NCBI RefSeq assembly: GCF_001625215.2
Contig: NC_030381.2
Location: 2,567,131 to 2,631,130 of the forward strand
Reading direction: 5' to 3'
DNA length: 64,000 nucleotides
From: Daucus carota subsp. sativus
Lineage: Eukaryota; Streptophyta; Magnoliopsida; Apiales; Apiaceae
Shown here: positions 23,084-38,567 of the stretch, one piece after another
Position numbering within the stretch: position 1 is the first letter of the stretch
How the letters are laid out: each line of letters starts with the position of its first letter
Program-made: the position numbers and the translations under genes
Notes under the pieces: model-generated
What the model was told of the DNA's origin: nothing
What the model saw: the letters and a program-made list of their open reading frames with translations, nothing else
Database searches by the model: none

Positions 23084-25237
23084 ATGAAACCACACACACA
23101 AATGTACGGCGGTGGAGAAAGAGAACACAACCAAACCCTAGGAGCTAGACTAATGTCACACACGACGCCGTTTAGCGGCGGCGGTGATGATTTTCCGAGG
23201 AGAGACGAGAGGGTCCCACAGTGGGGTCAGCAAGAAACGAAAGACCTCATTGGGATTCGTGCGGGGTTAGAGAGAGATTCTAAGGTTTTGAAGAGGAATA
23301 AGAGCTTGTGGGAAGCTGTGTCGGGGAAGATGAAGGAGAGAGGGTTTGTTAGAAGTCCTGATCAGTGTAAATGCAAGTGGGAGAATCTTGTTGTTCGGTA
23401 TAAGGTACAGGAATTGTAGTCCTTTTTTGATGATGTTGTACTCGGGTTCTGATACCATGTTAAGTTCGAGTCCTCGGAGGAGGGCTTGGTTTATTTTCGG
23501 TATTGGTTCATGGTCAATGAGTTTGGATAAAGAAATTTGGAGTCTTAATTTTGTCCCATGCAATTAGATACAAGAATTGTAGTCCTTTTTTGTTGTTGTC
23601 GGGGGCTCTGATATCATGTTAAGTTAGAGTCCTCGGAGGAGGGCTTGGTTTATTTTCGGTACTGGTTCATGGTCAATGAGTTTGGTTAAAGGAATTCGGA
23701 GTCTTAATTTTGTCCCATGCAATTAGATACAAGAATTGTAGTCCATTTTTGCTGTTTTCGGGGGCTCTGATATCATGTTAAGTTAGAGTCCTTGGAGGAG
23801 GTTTGACATTATAGTGTATGTTAACGGTTGATACGTTTTTTGAGTTTATTTTCAGTATTTTAATTGATGATTAATGAATCTGAACGGGAATGAGAACTCA
23901 ATTCCATTGCATGTGTCAGAGTTTGTATAGAAATTTGGTAGTAGCTTGGATTTTTTTTTGGGGGGGGTGGGGGGGGTGGGGGGGGCTTTGGTTGAATCAC
24001 TCCCGCCCAACACCTTGGGATTTTTATCATTCCCATTGAATAATCCCAATGCCTCCTTTATATTGTTATAAGGTGATTTATTGTTTTTAGAAATCATGGG
24101 AATTGTCGTTTCTCTCTGTTCTTGTTGGTTGATATGATGATATAATACAAGGCAGTTTTTCACTTCAGGTTGAATTTGTAAACAAGTCAATTTTGTGTCG
24201 TTCTAAATTGAATTTGATAAAAATGAAATATACAAGGTAGTAAGTTTAAGAAGATGAAATTTTAATGGACGAGTCATTTCAGGTCATAGTTGATAACCAA
24301 CTTGGGCGGTTGTGTGTGTGTGGGGGGGGGGGGGGGGGGGGGGGTTAGTAGTAAAAACACATTCTAAAGTTTATGAAAAAAAAATGCAACTACAAATGAA
24401 GATGGTCTTTTCATAATAGCCGGATTGTAAATTAAGTGGCAGATTGCAATAAATCAATTTGTTTAGAAACTGTATTAAGAATTAAAGAGTTATTAAGCTA
24501 AGGTTTATACTTAATGATTGAAGAACTTGATTCCTGAAAATTCATGTTGGTTGGAACTTGGAAATATCATTTGTGATTATCCCCCGATCTGCAAGTCTGA
24601 ATAATAAAGTTGATTTATTAAAATGCAGGGGAAGGAGACATCAGATATTAACACTGGCCGACAATGTCCATTTTTTGAGGAACTTCATGCATTTTTTACT
24701 GCAAGAGCAAATAACGCTCAGCTCGAGCCTGGGGCTGGTGCTGCTAAAAAGAGGGTCAAGAGAAATAGTAGAGATTGTTCGTCTGAAGATTTATCAGTAG
24801 ATGAGGATGAGGATGAAAACGACGAGGTCAGGAGAAGTAGCAATCCTAGGAAAAAGAATGTTAAGAGGGAAAAACAGTTGTCAAGATCTGCACAGGAGAA
24901 GCAGTCGCCAAGACAGCTTAGTGCCATGAATACCGGCAGCAATACTACTAGCAATCTGACTAGTATTCAGGATATGCTTCGTGAATTTATTCAACAACAA
25001 CAAAGGATTGACATGGAGTGGAGGGAATCAATTGAAAAGCGTGCATATGAGAGACTATTATTTGAGCAAGAGTGGCGGCAATCCATGGAGAAACTTGAAA
25101 GGGAAAGGATTTTGATTGAACAGACATGGCGGGAGAAGGAAGAACAGAGAAGGATGAGAGATGAAAGCCGGGCTGAAAAGAGAGATGCCCTCTTGACAGC
25201 ACTTCTAAATAAACTCATCCAAGAAGATCGTTCTTGA
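23084..25237 (+). CDS. Trihelix transcription factor, GT-3a/GT-3b type
   Basis: Two exons, 23084-23404 and 24629-25237, joined in phase 0 (RYK|GKETS) to 309 aa. The start is the first in-frame ATG (23084; MKPHTQMYGGG..); 23102 and 23153 are possible internal starts. The single trihelix domain is near residues 45-110: VPQWGQQETKDLIGIRAGLE, RNKSLWEAVSGKMKERGF, RSPDQCKCKWENLVVRYK, with the three spaced Trp residues. CPFFEELHAFF follows, then an acidic stretch (SVDEDEDENDE), a basic KRE.. region and a C-terminal coiled coil rich in EWR/ERE/EEQRR. This arrangement is that of the GT-3 subfamily, nuclear factors that bind GT-box elements. The 1.2 kb intron contains a 160-bp tandem repeat starting two bases after the donor, and long G runs. 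Confidence 0.9.
23407..23802. repeat. 2.4 tandem copies of a ~160-bp unit in the trihelix intron
   Basis: Units begin at 23407, 23570 and 23729 (aca.gaattgtagtcc..), each with ctgata.catgttaagtt.gagtcct and ttggtttattttcggta.tgg. The third stops at about 23802. Units are about 90 percent alike by eye, so the duplication is fairly recent. Confidence 0.9.
23951..24344 (+). repeat. Two long guanine runs in the trihelix intron (G-quadruplex-prone)
   Basis: At 23960-23985 the sense strand reads G8-T-G8-T-G8 after nine Ts. At 24322-24344 there are 23 consecutive Gs after a tg repeat. Such runs can form G-quadruplexes and are also prone to length error in assembly. Confidence 0.75.
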
Positions 25238-26275
25238 GGTAGATTGGCTGCCTACACGCTCTGCAATTAATTTTATGCCACTTACATAATATTGTACTGC
25301 AGAGTTATCCCGTCTCCCGGATGAGATGGAATTTTGGTTTTGTTGTAGTTCGCATAATTAATATCCTTTTGAATATAGATATGTGGACAATAGGTAGGTA
25401 TACATATGAGAGTATCTGCTTCTTTGAGCTTTCGAGAAAGTAAAACAGTCTTGTTGACATGCTAATCACTCTTTTGTACATGTTTACTAGATAAATTCAA
25501 AATATATGCTTATTGTTTGGTTGACATCCTTCTATCTTATCGGTGACAGATGCATATCATCATATGTATTCACTTTCTTATATATTTAAAGAGTACTTCA
25601 GCAATTACAGAACTTTTTATTCATTCAGAATCATGCTAGAAACAGAAATTGGCTCAATTACTACCTTCAAGGTGATCTGTGCATAGCAATAGCAAATTGG
25701 AAAATCTCTGCCTGGATCATATGCTGAATCGACTAGAAAAGAAAGGAGAATGACTCAAGTGGAAGGTAAAACAAAGAAAACAAAGATGGAAACCACAGAG
25801 AAAAGGTACTGTCTAATGTTTTTCTTGATTTAACTTTTTAGAGGAGAGTGCCTGAAATATTTGTGGATCCACACAAAGGGAATCAGAATTGCTCAATTTT
25901 TCTCTATACTGGTTTTTGTATTTTCCTGAGCTCTCTACAGACTTTGTTCTCTTCATAATTCAAGTGATCGCAGTTATTACAACAGACATAAAAGTAAATG
26001 CCATTTCAAAAGATAACATAAGTTCTAGAGTCAACAGAATAACTAATATGCTTTTGCAAGCAATGTAAGATCAAACTAACTAAATTTCCAAAATTTATTT
26101 ATTTCTTCACTGATAATTCGTGAACTATCAAGATCAGTTCTGTACCGGAAAGTTTTAGACAGAAGGTTATTGTAAACTTAAAAATATAATATGATTATAC
26201 CGTAACTTATATCTGTAGCAGGAGGATCATCCAATATATTGGACATCCTCGTTAATATTGTTATTAGACTGGACC
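25238..26275. other. Interval between trihelix gene and CRK-A: 3' flanks only
   Basis: No gene seen. From about 26110 the sequence is alignable with the 3' flank of CRK-B at about 33175 (gtgaactatcaa.at.agttct, accggaaagtt), so the left end of the CRK duplication unit is near 26110. Confidence 0.55.
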
Positions 26276-26799
26276 CTAGTTTGTCTGCTTAGGTTCTGGG
26301 GATGCATCATTCACAAGCATCACTACAACTTCAGACATTGTTGGCCTCAAAGAAACCGGTGACTGAGTGCACTTCAAAGCAATCTCTATCATCTTCTTGG
26401 CATTTTCGACATTATATTCACTCGAATCTATTGTCTCATCTATCAAATCCTCATGCGTGCCATTATTATATGATTTCCATGCCTGTTATCATTGTGATGT
26501 CATGTGACCATATAAGTTCCGATAATCAGATGCTAAGTTCTTGATATATTTAAAGGGCACACTTACATATTCAAGAAGAGATTGGGTTAGAAGCTCATTC
26601 TTCATCTTATTGCAGTTTTGACCACTTAAAACTTCGAGGACCACGACTCCGAACCCGTAGGTATCCACTTTCTCAGACAAGTGCCCGTTGATTGCGTACT
26701 CTGGTGCTGTGTAACCCCTTGAGTATCACAAAAATTAAATATCCCATCAGTACTCTATGAACATATATCTCGGATAAAATCTGTAAGAAGAATGACTTA

Positions 26800-27051
<252 letters not shown>

Positions 27052-28064
27052 TCATATAAAACATGAAGCTTTCAAGCTGGAAGTTTAAGGCTAACTCACC
27101 ATATAAGAATGTATCTAGGCTTCCGTTCTCCATATATTCATAGACCAGAATTTGAACCGGTCCTTTGCCACTGCATCCTAGGAGACGGATGATATTTCGA
27201 TGATGAACATTAGCTATAAGCCTAACTTCACTCTCAAAATCTGCCATTTCTTTGCTTGTCCTCACAGCATGTTTCTTCACTGCAACTATATTTCCATTTG
27301 ATATAATGCCCTGTTTATGACATTATCAATTTAGCCTTATACTTAACCATATGCATTCCGGTGAGTAGGAGATGATAGAAAATATGAGATCACCTTGTAT
27401 ACATCTCCAAAGCCGCCTTCTCCTATTTTGCATTCTTCACTGAAATTCTTGGTAGCTGACTTCAAATCTTTGTATCTGTATATAGTTGGTCCCTGCAACT
27501 TAGTTACCCCTAGTATATCACCTGGAAACCGTGAAAAGAATTAATGAAACTCTATGGCCTATGGTAAATGGAAGATGAACAGATGTGTTATGTAGAATAA
27601 CTCAAAACATTTATATGCAAGCATCCAGGACAGATAAGGCCTAATTACCTCTATTAGCTGTTCTACGCTTTTGTGATGATCGATACCATAGAAGTAAGGC
27701 AATCGTGAGCAAGAGAAGGCTTACAGCTCCAACTCCACCAGCAATGATGGCCGTCTTCTTGCTGGAGCTACCTGGAAATTAAAATATTACTCTTTGGTCT
27801 TCTATATATCCGAAACCTAGGAAGCATGAGTGCGGGTGCTGATACGGGGTGCGCGGTACGGAGATATGGGAATTAAACAAATTTAAAAATATCGGGATTC
27901 GGGTGGGGGGGATTCAACAAATATTAATATATTTAAAATATATATTATGCATGTATGCAAGAGTTGTATTAATATGTAAAACAAATAATCCAATAAATAA
28001 GTTCAATATCCTTAATAATTTAAAATATAATATTTATTAACACAACTATTACATTATAAGATAA

Positions 28065-30161
28065 CTAGTGAAAAAGCCGCGCTTCGCGGCGGCGTTATGA
28101 ATTTTATATAAATTTAGACAAATTATTGTTGTAGTTACTTTCCCGTCAAACATAATACTAATAAAAAAAATATTATTATTTAGGTAAAAATTAATTTGGG
28201 CCGTCCTCCCCTTAAACACAATACTAATAAATAATCTTTTTTATAAATTTTGATACGAAATAATATTATAATTCCATAAAAGTTATTTTCAGTCGTGTTC
28301 CCGTTAAACATATCTTCAATATATTATATATTATCGAAAATAAGAATTGTATATATTACTTTACATAACTTAAATATAAATTGTATTTTATCTATTATTA
28401 TTAGTTTGAATAAATATAATCCTATTTCTTTTAGGATTACTAAATAAGAAAAGAATTGTATCATCGTTAGAATTCTATAAGAAATACTATTGTATCATCT
28501 TTAGAATTTAATAAGAAATACCAAATAAGAAAAGAACTGTATCATCTTTAGAATTAAATAAGAAAAAAATTGTATTATTTTTAGAATTCTTGGACCTGAT
28601 TTTTTGAATTATAATTATATTTTCTCTCCGAAATTCAAGAAAATTTAGAAGACTAAATCAAAAATAAAAATTATACGTATTACCTTACAAATCTTAAATA
28701 TAAATTGCATTTTATTTATGATTGTTATCTTAAATAAATATAATCCTATTACTATTAGGATTTCTAAATAAGAAAAGAATTGCATTACCTTTAGAATCCA
28801 AAAAGAAAAGAATTGCATTAATTTTTGGAATTATTGAACCTGATTTTTTTTTTTATAATTATATTTTCAATCCGAAATTTAAGAAAATTATAAAAAAGAA
28901 TTTTATTATTTTTAGAATCCAATAAAAAAAGAATTGTATTGCCTTTAAGATCCTTAAATTTGATTTCAAGAAAATTATTAGACTGGATCGAACTATTGTC
29001 GAGATTGGTTGTAAGTTCATGCATACTAATTGAATGAGGTTGCGAAGATCTTAAAGATGTTTTCATGACAGGGATGCTATCTTTTTGATCATTATCGAAC
29101 GACTTGAGTTTAGCGCTACGAATTTGTTTAGACAATTTGAGATTCCGGAAGACGCTGGTTTTTACTTTTTAGATATATAATTTGAAAGACTTTAATAAAA
29201 TAAGATTATAAATTTATAACTTTTGAGAATAAGAATTGTATTTTTTTAATTATATTTGTTCAATAATTGTTATTATGAAACAATAGAATTCTACTTTTTT
29301 ATGATTCCTAAATAAGTAAAAGAATTGCAATATCTTTGCAATCTTTTTATCTATACAATACTTGAACCTTGATATTTAGATTATAATTTTAGATTATCCG
29401 AAATTTAAGAAAAATATAAGAATGAATCGAAAAATTTGAGAGACTCCATGTCACCGCCCTATATCCTCCTCTATAGTGTGTGTTCGCCGGCGGATGAAAA
29501 TCGAAGGGCTTGCCTCGATAGGTTAAGCTATAGAATGGTCAATGGTAAAATTACACGCTGCAAAACTATGTCTCCCGATCAATTCATGCGGTCTTGTAAA
29601 AAATTGATTTTTTTATACATGTTTGATACAAATTTATATGATAAATTTGGAAAATTTCAATAAAATAAAATTGTAAATTTTATTTTCAAATTTAATAAAA
29701 TAAAACTATAAATTTGATAACCATTGAAAATAAGAATTGTACTTCTTTAATAATTTGTATATGATAAATTTGGAAAATTTCAATAAAATAAAATTGTAAA
29801 TTTTATTTTCAAATTTAATAAAATAAAATTATAAATTTGATAACCATTGAAAATAAGAATTGTACTTCTTTAATAATTTGTATATTAATGTATAAAACAA
29901 TATTAAAAATTAGAATTGTATTAGCTTTATGATTCCTAAATAAGAAAAAGAGTTTTATTACTTTTGGAATTCTTTTTCTATATATTAGTTAGAGTATTAC
30001 CTTTAGGATCCAATAAGAAGAATTATATTATCTTTAGAATTGTATTAAACCTAGTTTTTTGAATTATAACTATATTTTCTCTCCGAAATTTAAGAAAAAT
30101 TAGAAGACTGAATCGAACAATTCTAGAGACGCCCGCATCCTCCTTTATATATATATATTGA
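28065..30161 (-). mobile_element. Non-autonomous Helitron in CRK-A intron 2
   Basis: On the minus strand it begins TCAATATATATA..AAAGGAGG after a host A (30162) and ends with a GC hairpin (GCCGCG..CGCGGC, 28076-28093), about 7 bases, then CTAG followed by host T (28064). TC start, 3' hairpin, CTRR end and A/T insertion site are the Helitron hallmarks. The 2.1 kb interior is AT-rich and built of repeats (for example 29638-29762 repeated at 29763-29885; ..aagaaaagaattgtat.. many times). No Rep/helicase is present. The termini match the element at 43012-44409. The corresponding introns in CRK-B (180 bp) and CRK-C lack it, so insertion followed the duplication. Confidence 0.82.
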
Positions 30162-30724
30162 TGATTAAGTGAAATTATTCATCTAATTACAGAATTAATT
30201 ATTAACAAGAATCCCCAAGAATTGAGTGCACGGTGCGGCTTGGTGAATGAAGAATCCCCGCTTTCTAGTCCAAAACTCAAGTGCATTCTGGATAATTCAC
30301 GGTTTGCATAATCTGATGTGCAAATCATAGTTTTCTAGTCTGCTAGATATGTGTTAACTCAAGAATCACATATAGTTTATTACTTCCGCGTATACTAGAA
30401 ATTCCAAGGAGGTGGAATGAAATGAGCAGAAGAAATGCATGTCCTTGTATGGAAGTTAGAGTTCTGAGAAAACGGTAGAGGTTTAGACTATATTAGAGGT
30501 TTGATATGTGAATTATCTAATGTTGGTGTTTGACAATTAGCAGATTGAAATAGAAGTTTGGACTGAAAAATCTAATTCTGAAAAAGCTATTTGGAGGAGT
30601 TTTTATAGTTAGAGGATTGATATGTGTCTAGTTAAAGTACAAAAAGTTGATCAAACAGCTATTTACCAAACAGTTTCATCCAAATTAGCTAATTTAATCC
30701 TTTAGTCAAAACAGTCAGTCAAAA

Positions 30725-30832
30725 CAACTAATTCGATATGCTAACCGCTAATTGCCAAAGTAACTAATTTGATATGCTAACCGCTAATTGCCAAAGTAAC
30801 TAATTTGATATGCTAACCGCTAATTGTCAAAG
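30725..30832. repeat. Three tandem 36-bp repeats near the CRK-A exon 2 donor
   Basis: Units 30725-30760, 30761-30796 and 30797-30832 (aactaatt.gatatgctaa then ccgctaattg.caaag) are nearly identical. The last unit resembles in inverted form gtttgacaattagcag near 30529, so this may be the expanded end of a small MITE spanning about 30485-30835. It lies 54 bp from the exon 2 donor. Not a CRISPR: there are no spacers. Confidence 0.8.
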
Positions 30833-32171
30833 AGGGTCATAGTAAATTGATTCAAGATTGATGTGTATATATATGGAATTCTTACCTTTTTGCAAGTAAG
30901 GCATGATATTTGTTATATCATTATCAGAAAAAAAAGGCGTCACGGAGTATCTCAGGAAACAACCACCAGATGCTGAACTTCCTCCTCCCGAGCTTCCTCC
31001 TGATTGAGAAAGGCATGTTTGTATGTTACTGTATCCTCCCATCAAGCATTTTCCGCAATCACCCTGGCTTACGGTGCCAAGACATTGTGCCACAGCGTAA
31101 ACTGTAACAGATGCTTTTGCTGACGGACCGCCATCAAACACTTGCCTTTTCGCCGCTCCAAAGAAGTTCTTTATCTTTGGTGTGGCATCTGCAAGATCCT
31201 TCAGCAACTGTACTGCAACTAAAGTAAAAGCAGCTTGTGCGGGTACAGTCTTGTTGTCCGCGCATACCTCAGATGAAGTTCCAAGCTCTATCTCTGTAAA
31301 GAAGGACCGCACCTCGTACCTTGATCAGAGATTAAGACAGACAAGCTGTAAATCAAGATTATTCAAGCCGGCATCTTCACCTGAGGAATAATCAGTTTGC
31401 TTACCTCAGGTAGCAACCATCATATATGACCCGAGCGCCGTTATTTAACTTGCAAATTTTGCCAATATCAGCTGTGGCTACATTAAAGCAAGCGACGCAG
31501 TCTGCAGTGGATAGATAATCTCTGCACTGGAACAAAGTGTACACAGGTTCCGCGGCACTGGCCTCTGCGGTGGCAAAGTGTTTTTTTCTACAGATAACTG
31601 TCGTCTGAGGTCCGCGAGAGTGGCATTCACATTTCTGAAGAATTCTGATGGATTTCTAGCATCAAACCCGCTGGACTCTCGCCCAGTTTTGCTTATCTTA
31701 TTAGCTTGCGGATCTGACATAGCCGATTCTATCACCATTGTCACCGCCAGTACCACCACCGTGATTGTTTCCCCCCACCGCTTCATTTCTACCTTTGATT
31801 TTCGAATATAACATCAGATTGTAAATATAAAACCAGCATAAGACTGATATGAAATTTAAAGGGGTAGAGTTTATGTAAACGAGATTCTCATTCCAATCAA
31901 CTACATTGTTAATCCAAATACTAACATATACCGCGCGCATATGATTAATATTTCGATTTCAACCAGTAACGGAACCAGAAAATACATGCAGAACATATAA
32001 ACAACAAAACTCACTCTTTACTAGTAAGTCGAAGCACAAATTAAAGAATTTTTTGTGCCCGAAAGCACCAGAGAATCACATTAGCATGATAGTATTATTC
32101 TGGACAGGACTGAGTGAGTAGTAAATAATTTAATAATCTCGAAACTCGAAACGTTTTCGTTATTAACTCAC

Positions 32172-32282
32172 CATTATTGTTTTAGTCGTGGCTGATGAAA
32201 TAGAGTCGAGCGAGTTTATTTTACTACGACAGAATAATAAGATGCTTATAAATGAGTGGAGCTAGACTTGTTAGAGTTGACT
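32172..32282 (-). promoter_or_regulatory. CRK-A promoter and leader exon ending in ATG at a splice donor
   Basis: On the minus strand: a W-box-type element (TTGACT on the plus strand at 32277-32282), a TATA-like TTTATAAG (32245-32252), a short leader, then AACAATAATG directly followed by GTGAGTTAAT. The ATG at 32172-32174 could be the true start: splicing to the AG before 31792 gives ATG-GTA-GAA-ATG-AAG in frame with the annotated start at 31786. CRK-C has the same arrangement. Transcription and splicing are inferred. Confidence 0.5.
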
Positions 32283-32506
32283 TGTGGAAGATTTTTATAG
32301 CGGCGTCAATGAGAATGCCTTGTGGAAAATTGCGTGCGAGTTTGTAGAAGAATGTAGCAGTACCGACAAAGTCGGGTGACCTTGTCCGATGGAAATTTTG
32401 GGCTCAATCACTGTCGGAACAGTTGTGCTTCTGGACCGGGATCGGGTGGGGAAAGATCAATGTTGTGAAAATTTTGGTTCGAAATGGCTGGGCTTAAAAG
32501 AAATTA

Positions 32507-32770
32507 CTAATTGTTTAAAATAAAAAAATATGTTATAAGCGAAAAGTTGATTTGAACTTATAAATTTAAATTATTAAAAGTGTTTGGAAATAAATAGATT
32601 ATAAGTGTTAGAAGAAGTTAAAACTCCAAAATAAGATAGGTTTCCTAATTTTGTTTTTGGACTTCTAAACTTCAATATAAGTGTTTCTCAGAATTAGCCA
32701 AACACATCCATTTAAGTAGAAGTGGACTTCTATGTCAAAAAAGCCCAGAAGTCCCTTTGCCAAACACGAA
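32507..32770. mobile_element. Degraded MITE related to the 39.2/44.5 kb family, upstream of CRK-A
   Basis: Contains the family motifs cttataaattt, aaagtgtttggaaataaata, agataggtt and ..aagtcc..ttgccaaacacg. The termini are too degraded for a clear target duplication. Confidence 0.45.
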
Positions 32771-33304
32771 CCCGAGAGAGAGATTATATTTTGAGTTTTG
32801 ACATAACAATTTCTAACTTATTTCTAATTTTAAATCAATCTCAAATTTATACATAAATAGACATTTTCAGTTTAAAATAAACAACTTTAAATCTGAACTT
32901 AAACCGGAGACGAAGGAAGAGACTCTGTGTTATATGCGGGGATATGACATACGAGAATCCTGAATACCCTTTATGGGGAACAAACATTCGACCTGCTCAT
33001 TGTGGTCTTGAAGGAATCTGAGTTTGATAGTATAGTTATCCCAGTTTTTTTTTTTTGAGTTGAGGAGATTATCATTTGCAGTGTTAACACGCGCAAATCT
33101 ATTTTAAGCGGTTGGAGTACCTTCTGGCTCTTAAACGATCAAGCAGACGCTTAAGCAAAGTTTTAAACGGGTCACTCTGATAATTTGTGAACTATCAAAA
33201 TTAGTTCTGCACCGGAAAGTTTCTGGCAGACGATTATTGTAAACGAAAATAGATAATTTGATAATACCATAACTTATATACTAGCTGAAGTAGCCTTGCG
33301 TGTA

Positions 33305-36377
<3,073 letters not shown>

Positions 36378-36710
36378 TTTTACCTTAGATGTCTGAAAAT
36401 CACATTAAATTGTGAACAAAAAACCAACATAAGAATGATATGATATTTAAAGACGTGGACACGACACAATTAATCTGGTTTATGTAAACGAGATTCTCAT
36501 TCCAATCAACTAAATTGTTCATCCGAATACTAGCATATACCGCAAGTAATTAAAATTTCGATTTGAATCAGTGACGGAACCAGAAAAGACATGCAGAACA
36601 TATAAACAAGAAAACTCACTCTTTACTAGTAAGTGGAAGCACCAAAGCCAGTTAAAGAATTTTTTGTACTTACAAGCACGGGAGAATCACATTAGCGTGA
36701 TATTATTCGG

Positions 36711-36725
36711 GACGGAGGGAGTAAT
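36711..36725. mobile_element. Stowaway terminus relic in CRK-B leader region
   Basis: The stretch gggacggagggagtaata matches a Stowaway end. An equivalent stretch lies in inverse position in the CRK-C leader intron (about 37943-37957, ccctccgtcccg) and a decayed one near CRK-A (about 32101-32120). The shared position implies the relic predates the CRK duplications. Confidence 0.55.
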
Positions 36726-37406
36726 AAATAATTCGATCGTGTCGAAAACGCAAGACATTTGTGACAGTCAAGCGAGTTTAGTTTACTGAGAGAAGAATGA
36801 GATGCAATTTAGAATGAGCGGAGCGAGACTTGTGAGAGTTGACTTGTGCAAGAATAATAACGTCGTCAATGCGCATGCCTTGAGGAAAATTGCGTGAGAG
36901 TTTGTAGAAGAGTTTAACAGGACCGACGAAGTCGTGTGACCGGGTCCGAAGGGAATTATTGGATCAATCACTGTCGGAACCGTTGTGCTTGACAGGGATA
37001 GAGTCTGGTAGCTTGGAAAACTGTGAAATGTCTGGTTCAGAGTATATAATTTGGTTTTTCTATGGTGCTCATAGCACATGCTACAAATACACTAACTACA
37101 CCGATCAAAATAATTTAAAATGTAAAAATTTCAACGTTTAACATGTACTCATAACACACACTAAACAAACTCTAATGATATATATCTAATGAAAAAAGTG
37201 CAGGTGAAAAATTTTAGGATAAAATACTTTTATTAAAATTTTAGTACTTTGTTTCTTCAAAAAAAAGTAAAATTGTAGCACTTTCATATATATGAAAAAA
37301 AGTGATTTTAATTTTTTTTAAACTAACACAAACGGTCACGCAGGTCCACGTCCACATGGCAGTTCAACTTTCCACGACTCTATCTCTGTATATATTCAAC
37401 GTAATA

Positions 37407-37663
37407 CTTCATCCGTCTCAATTTAGTTGTCACATTTCTACTTTTGTTGGTCAAATTGACTAATTTTTGATCAAAAATCATAAGTCACTCTTTCATTGTT
37501 TTAGAAAACTGAAAATTACATCTTAAAGTAGATTAAAAGTTATTTCTGGTGACATATTTTTTTTATTTTTTCAATTGATAAAATATTAATAAATTTCAGT
37601 CAAATTTTGGTCAATTTGACCGGCACAAAACCAAATGTGACAACTAAAATGAGATGAAGGGAA
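37407..37663. mobile_element. Stowaway-type MITE between CRK-B and CRK-C
   Basis: Inverted termini cttcatccgtctcaatttag (37407) and ctaaaatgagatgaaggg..aa (to 37663), TA on both sides (37405-37406, 37664-37665), with a hairpin interior (ttggtcaaattgac / gtcaatttgacc). It lies in the shared upstream region of the divergent CRK-B and CRK-C genes. Confidence 0.75.
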
Positions 37664-37768
37664 TAATTCTTTTAATTTAAACAAAAAATCATTTTTTTAA
37701 AACCAACTCAAACCGCTCGTACATGTCCTCACGACCTCACCCATTGAAACGTTATAAATCTTCCCCGA

Positions 37769-37883
37769 GTCAACCGTCACAACTCACAAGTCAACCTCCC
37801 CTCATTCTATAATGCGTCTCATTCTTCCATAGTGAACTCAAGTCGCTTGACTCTAATTCATCACCCAAAACTGAACAATAATG
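37769..37883 (+). promoter_or_regulatory. CRK-C promoter and leader exon ending in ATG at a splice donor
   Basis: W-box cores (TTGAC, on the minus strand) at 37769-37773 and 37790-37794, 21 bp apart, and one on the plus strand at 37847-37851. TATA-like CTATAATG at 37807-37814. The leader ends gaacaataatg directly followed by gtaagct; ATG = 37881-37883. Splicing to either AG before 38553 or 38562 keeps this ATG in frame with the start at 38568. Shared with CRK-A, absent in CRK-B. Confidence 0.55.
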
Positions 37884-38119
37884 GTAAGCTACTGACACAA
37901 ATATTTTTTGCGTTTTCGAGATGATCGAATTATTAATTTAGTATTCCCTCCGTCCCGAAAAATATCATGTTAATGTGACTATAACGTGTTTTCAGGATAT
38001 TTTTTAACTAGTTCTGGTGCTTCACCTTACCACAAACGAGTGAGTTTTCTTCTTATATGTTCTGCATTTGTTTCTGACTCCGTCACTGCTTGAAATCGAA
38101 ATCTACATTAACCAGATAA

Positions 38120-38483
38120 GAGCAAGTCCAACAGCTGCCTCAAATGATGTCCTAAGTCATAATTTGAGGCATTTGATCGAAAACATTGCTCCAACAGTGT
38201 CCTAGTGATGCCTTAAATCACTAGGACAACTTACTTCAGCCCTATTTTTAGGGCTCACGTACTTGTGCCTCATTTCACTTTTAATAATAAAATATTATCA
38301 TTCTCTCTCTCCCCACTACTTTTCCCTCTACTTTTTCATTCAAAATATTAATATTTTAATAATAGGGCTTGTGGATAAGGCTTTTTGTTGGAGTGAATTT
38401 ATAAAAGTGATGTCCTAAACTACTAGGACATTATATTTTATTATTTATATAGGGCATCCTCTAAGACACTCTTGGACTTGCTC
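38120..38483. mobile_element. MITE in the CRK-C leader intron (gagcaagtccaa termini, TSD TAA)
   Basis: Inverted ends gagcaagtccaa (38120) and ttggacttgctc (to 38483), TAA on both sides (38117-38119, 38484-38486), and self-complementary inner parts (gatgtcctaa / ..tgtcctaaact). Length 364 bp, Harbinger-like by target duplication. It lies between the leader exon and coding exon 1 of CRK-C only. Confidence 0.8.
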
Positions 38484-38567
38484 TAAATTATCTCAAAATT
38501 TCATATCAGTCCTCTGATAATTTTATGTTTACAAATTTCAAGTGATTTTCAGATATCTAAGGTAAAA

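Noticed and set aside
29436-29663. 75-codon ORF
   Set aside because: Inside the Helitron; resembles a partial internal copy of its 5' end, not a Rep/helicase piece.
30725-30832. CRISPR-like short repeats
   Set aside because: Three head-to-tail units with no spacers in a plant intron; an ordinary tandem repeat.
36571-37079. ORFs between CRK-B and CRK-C
   Set aside because: Overlap the duplicated promoter region shared with CRK-A, where the frame is not conserved.
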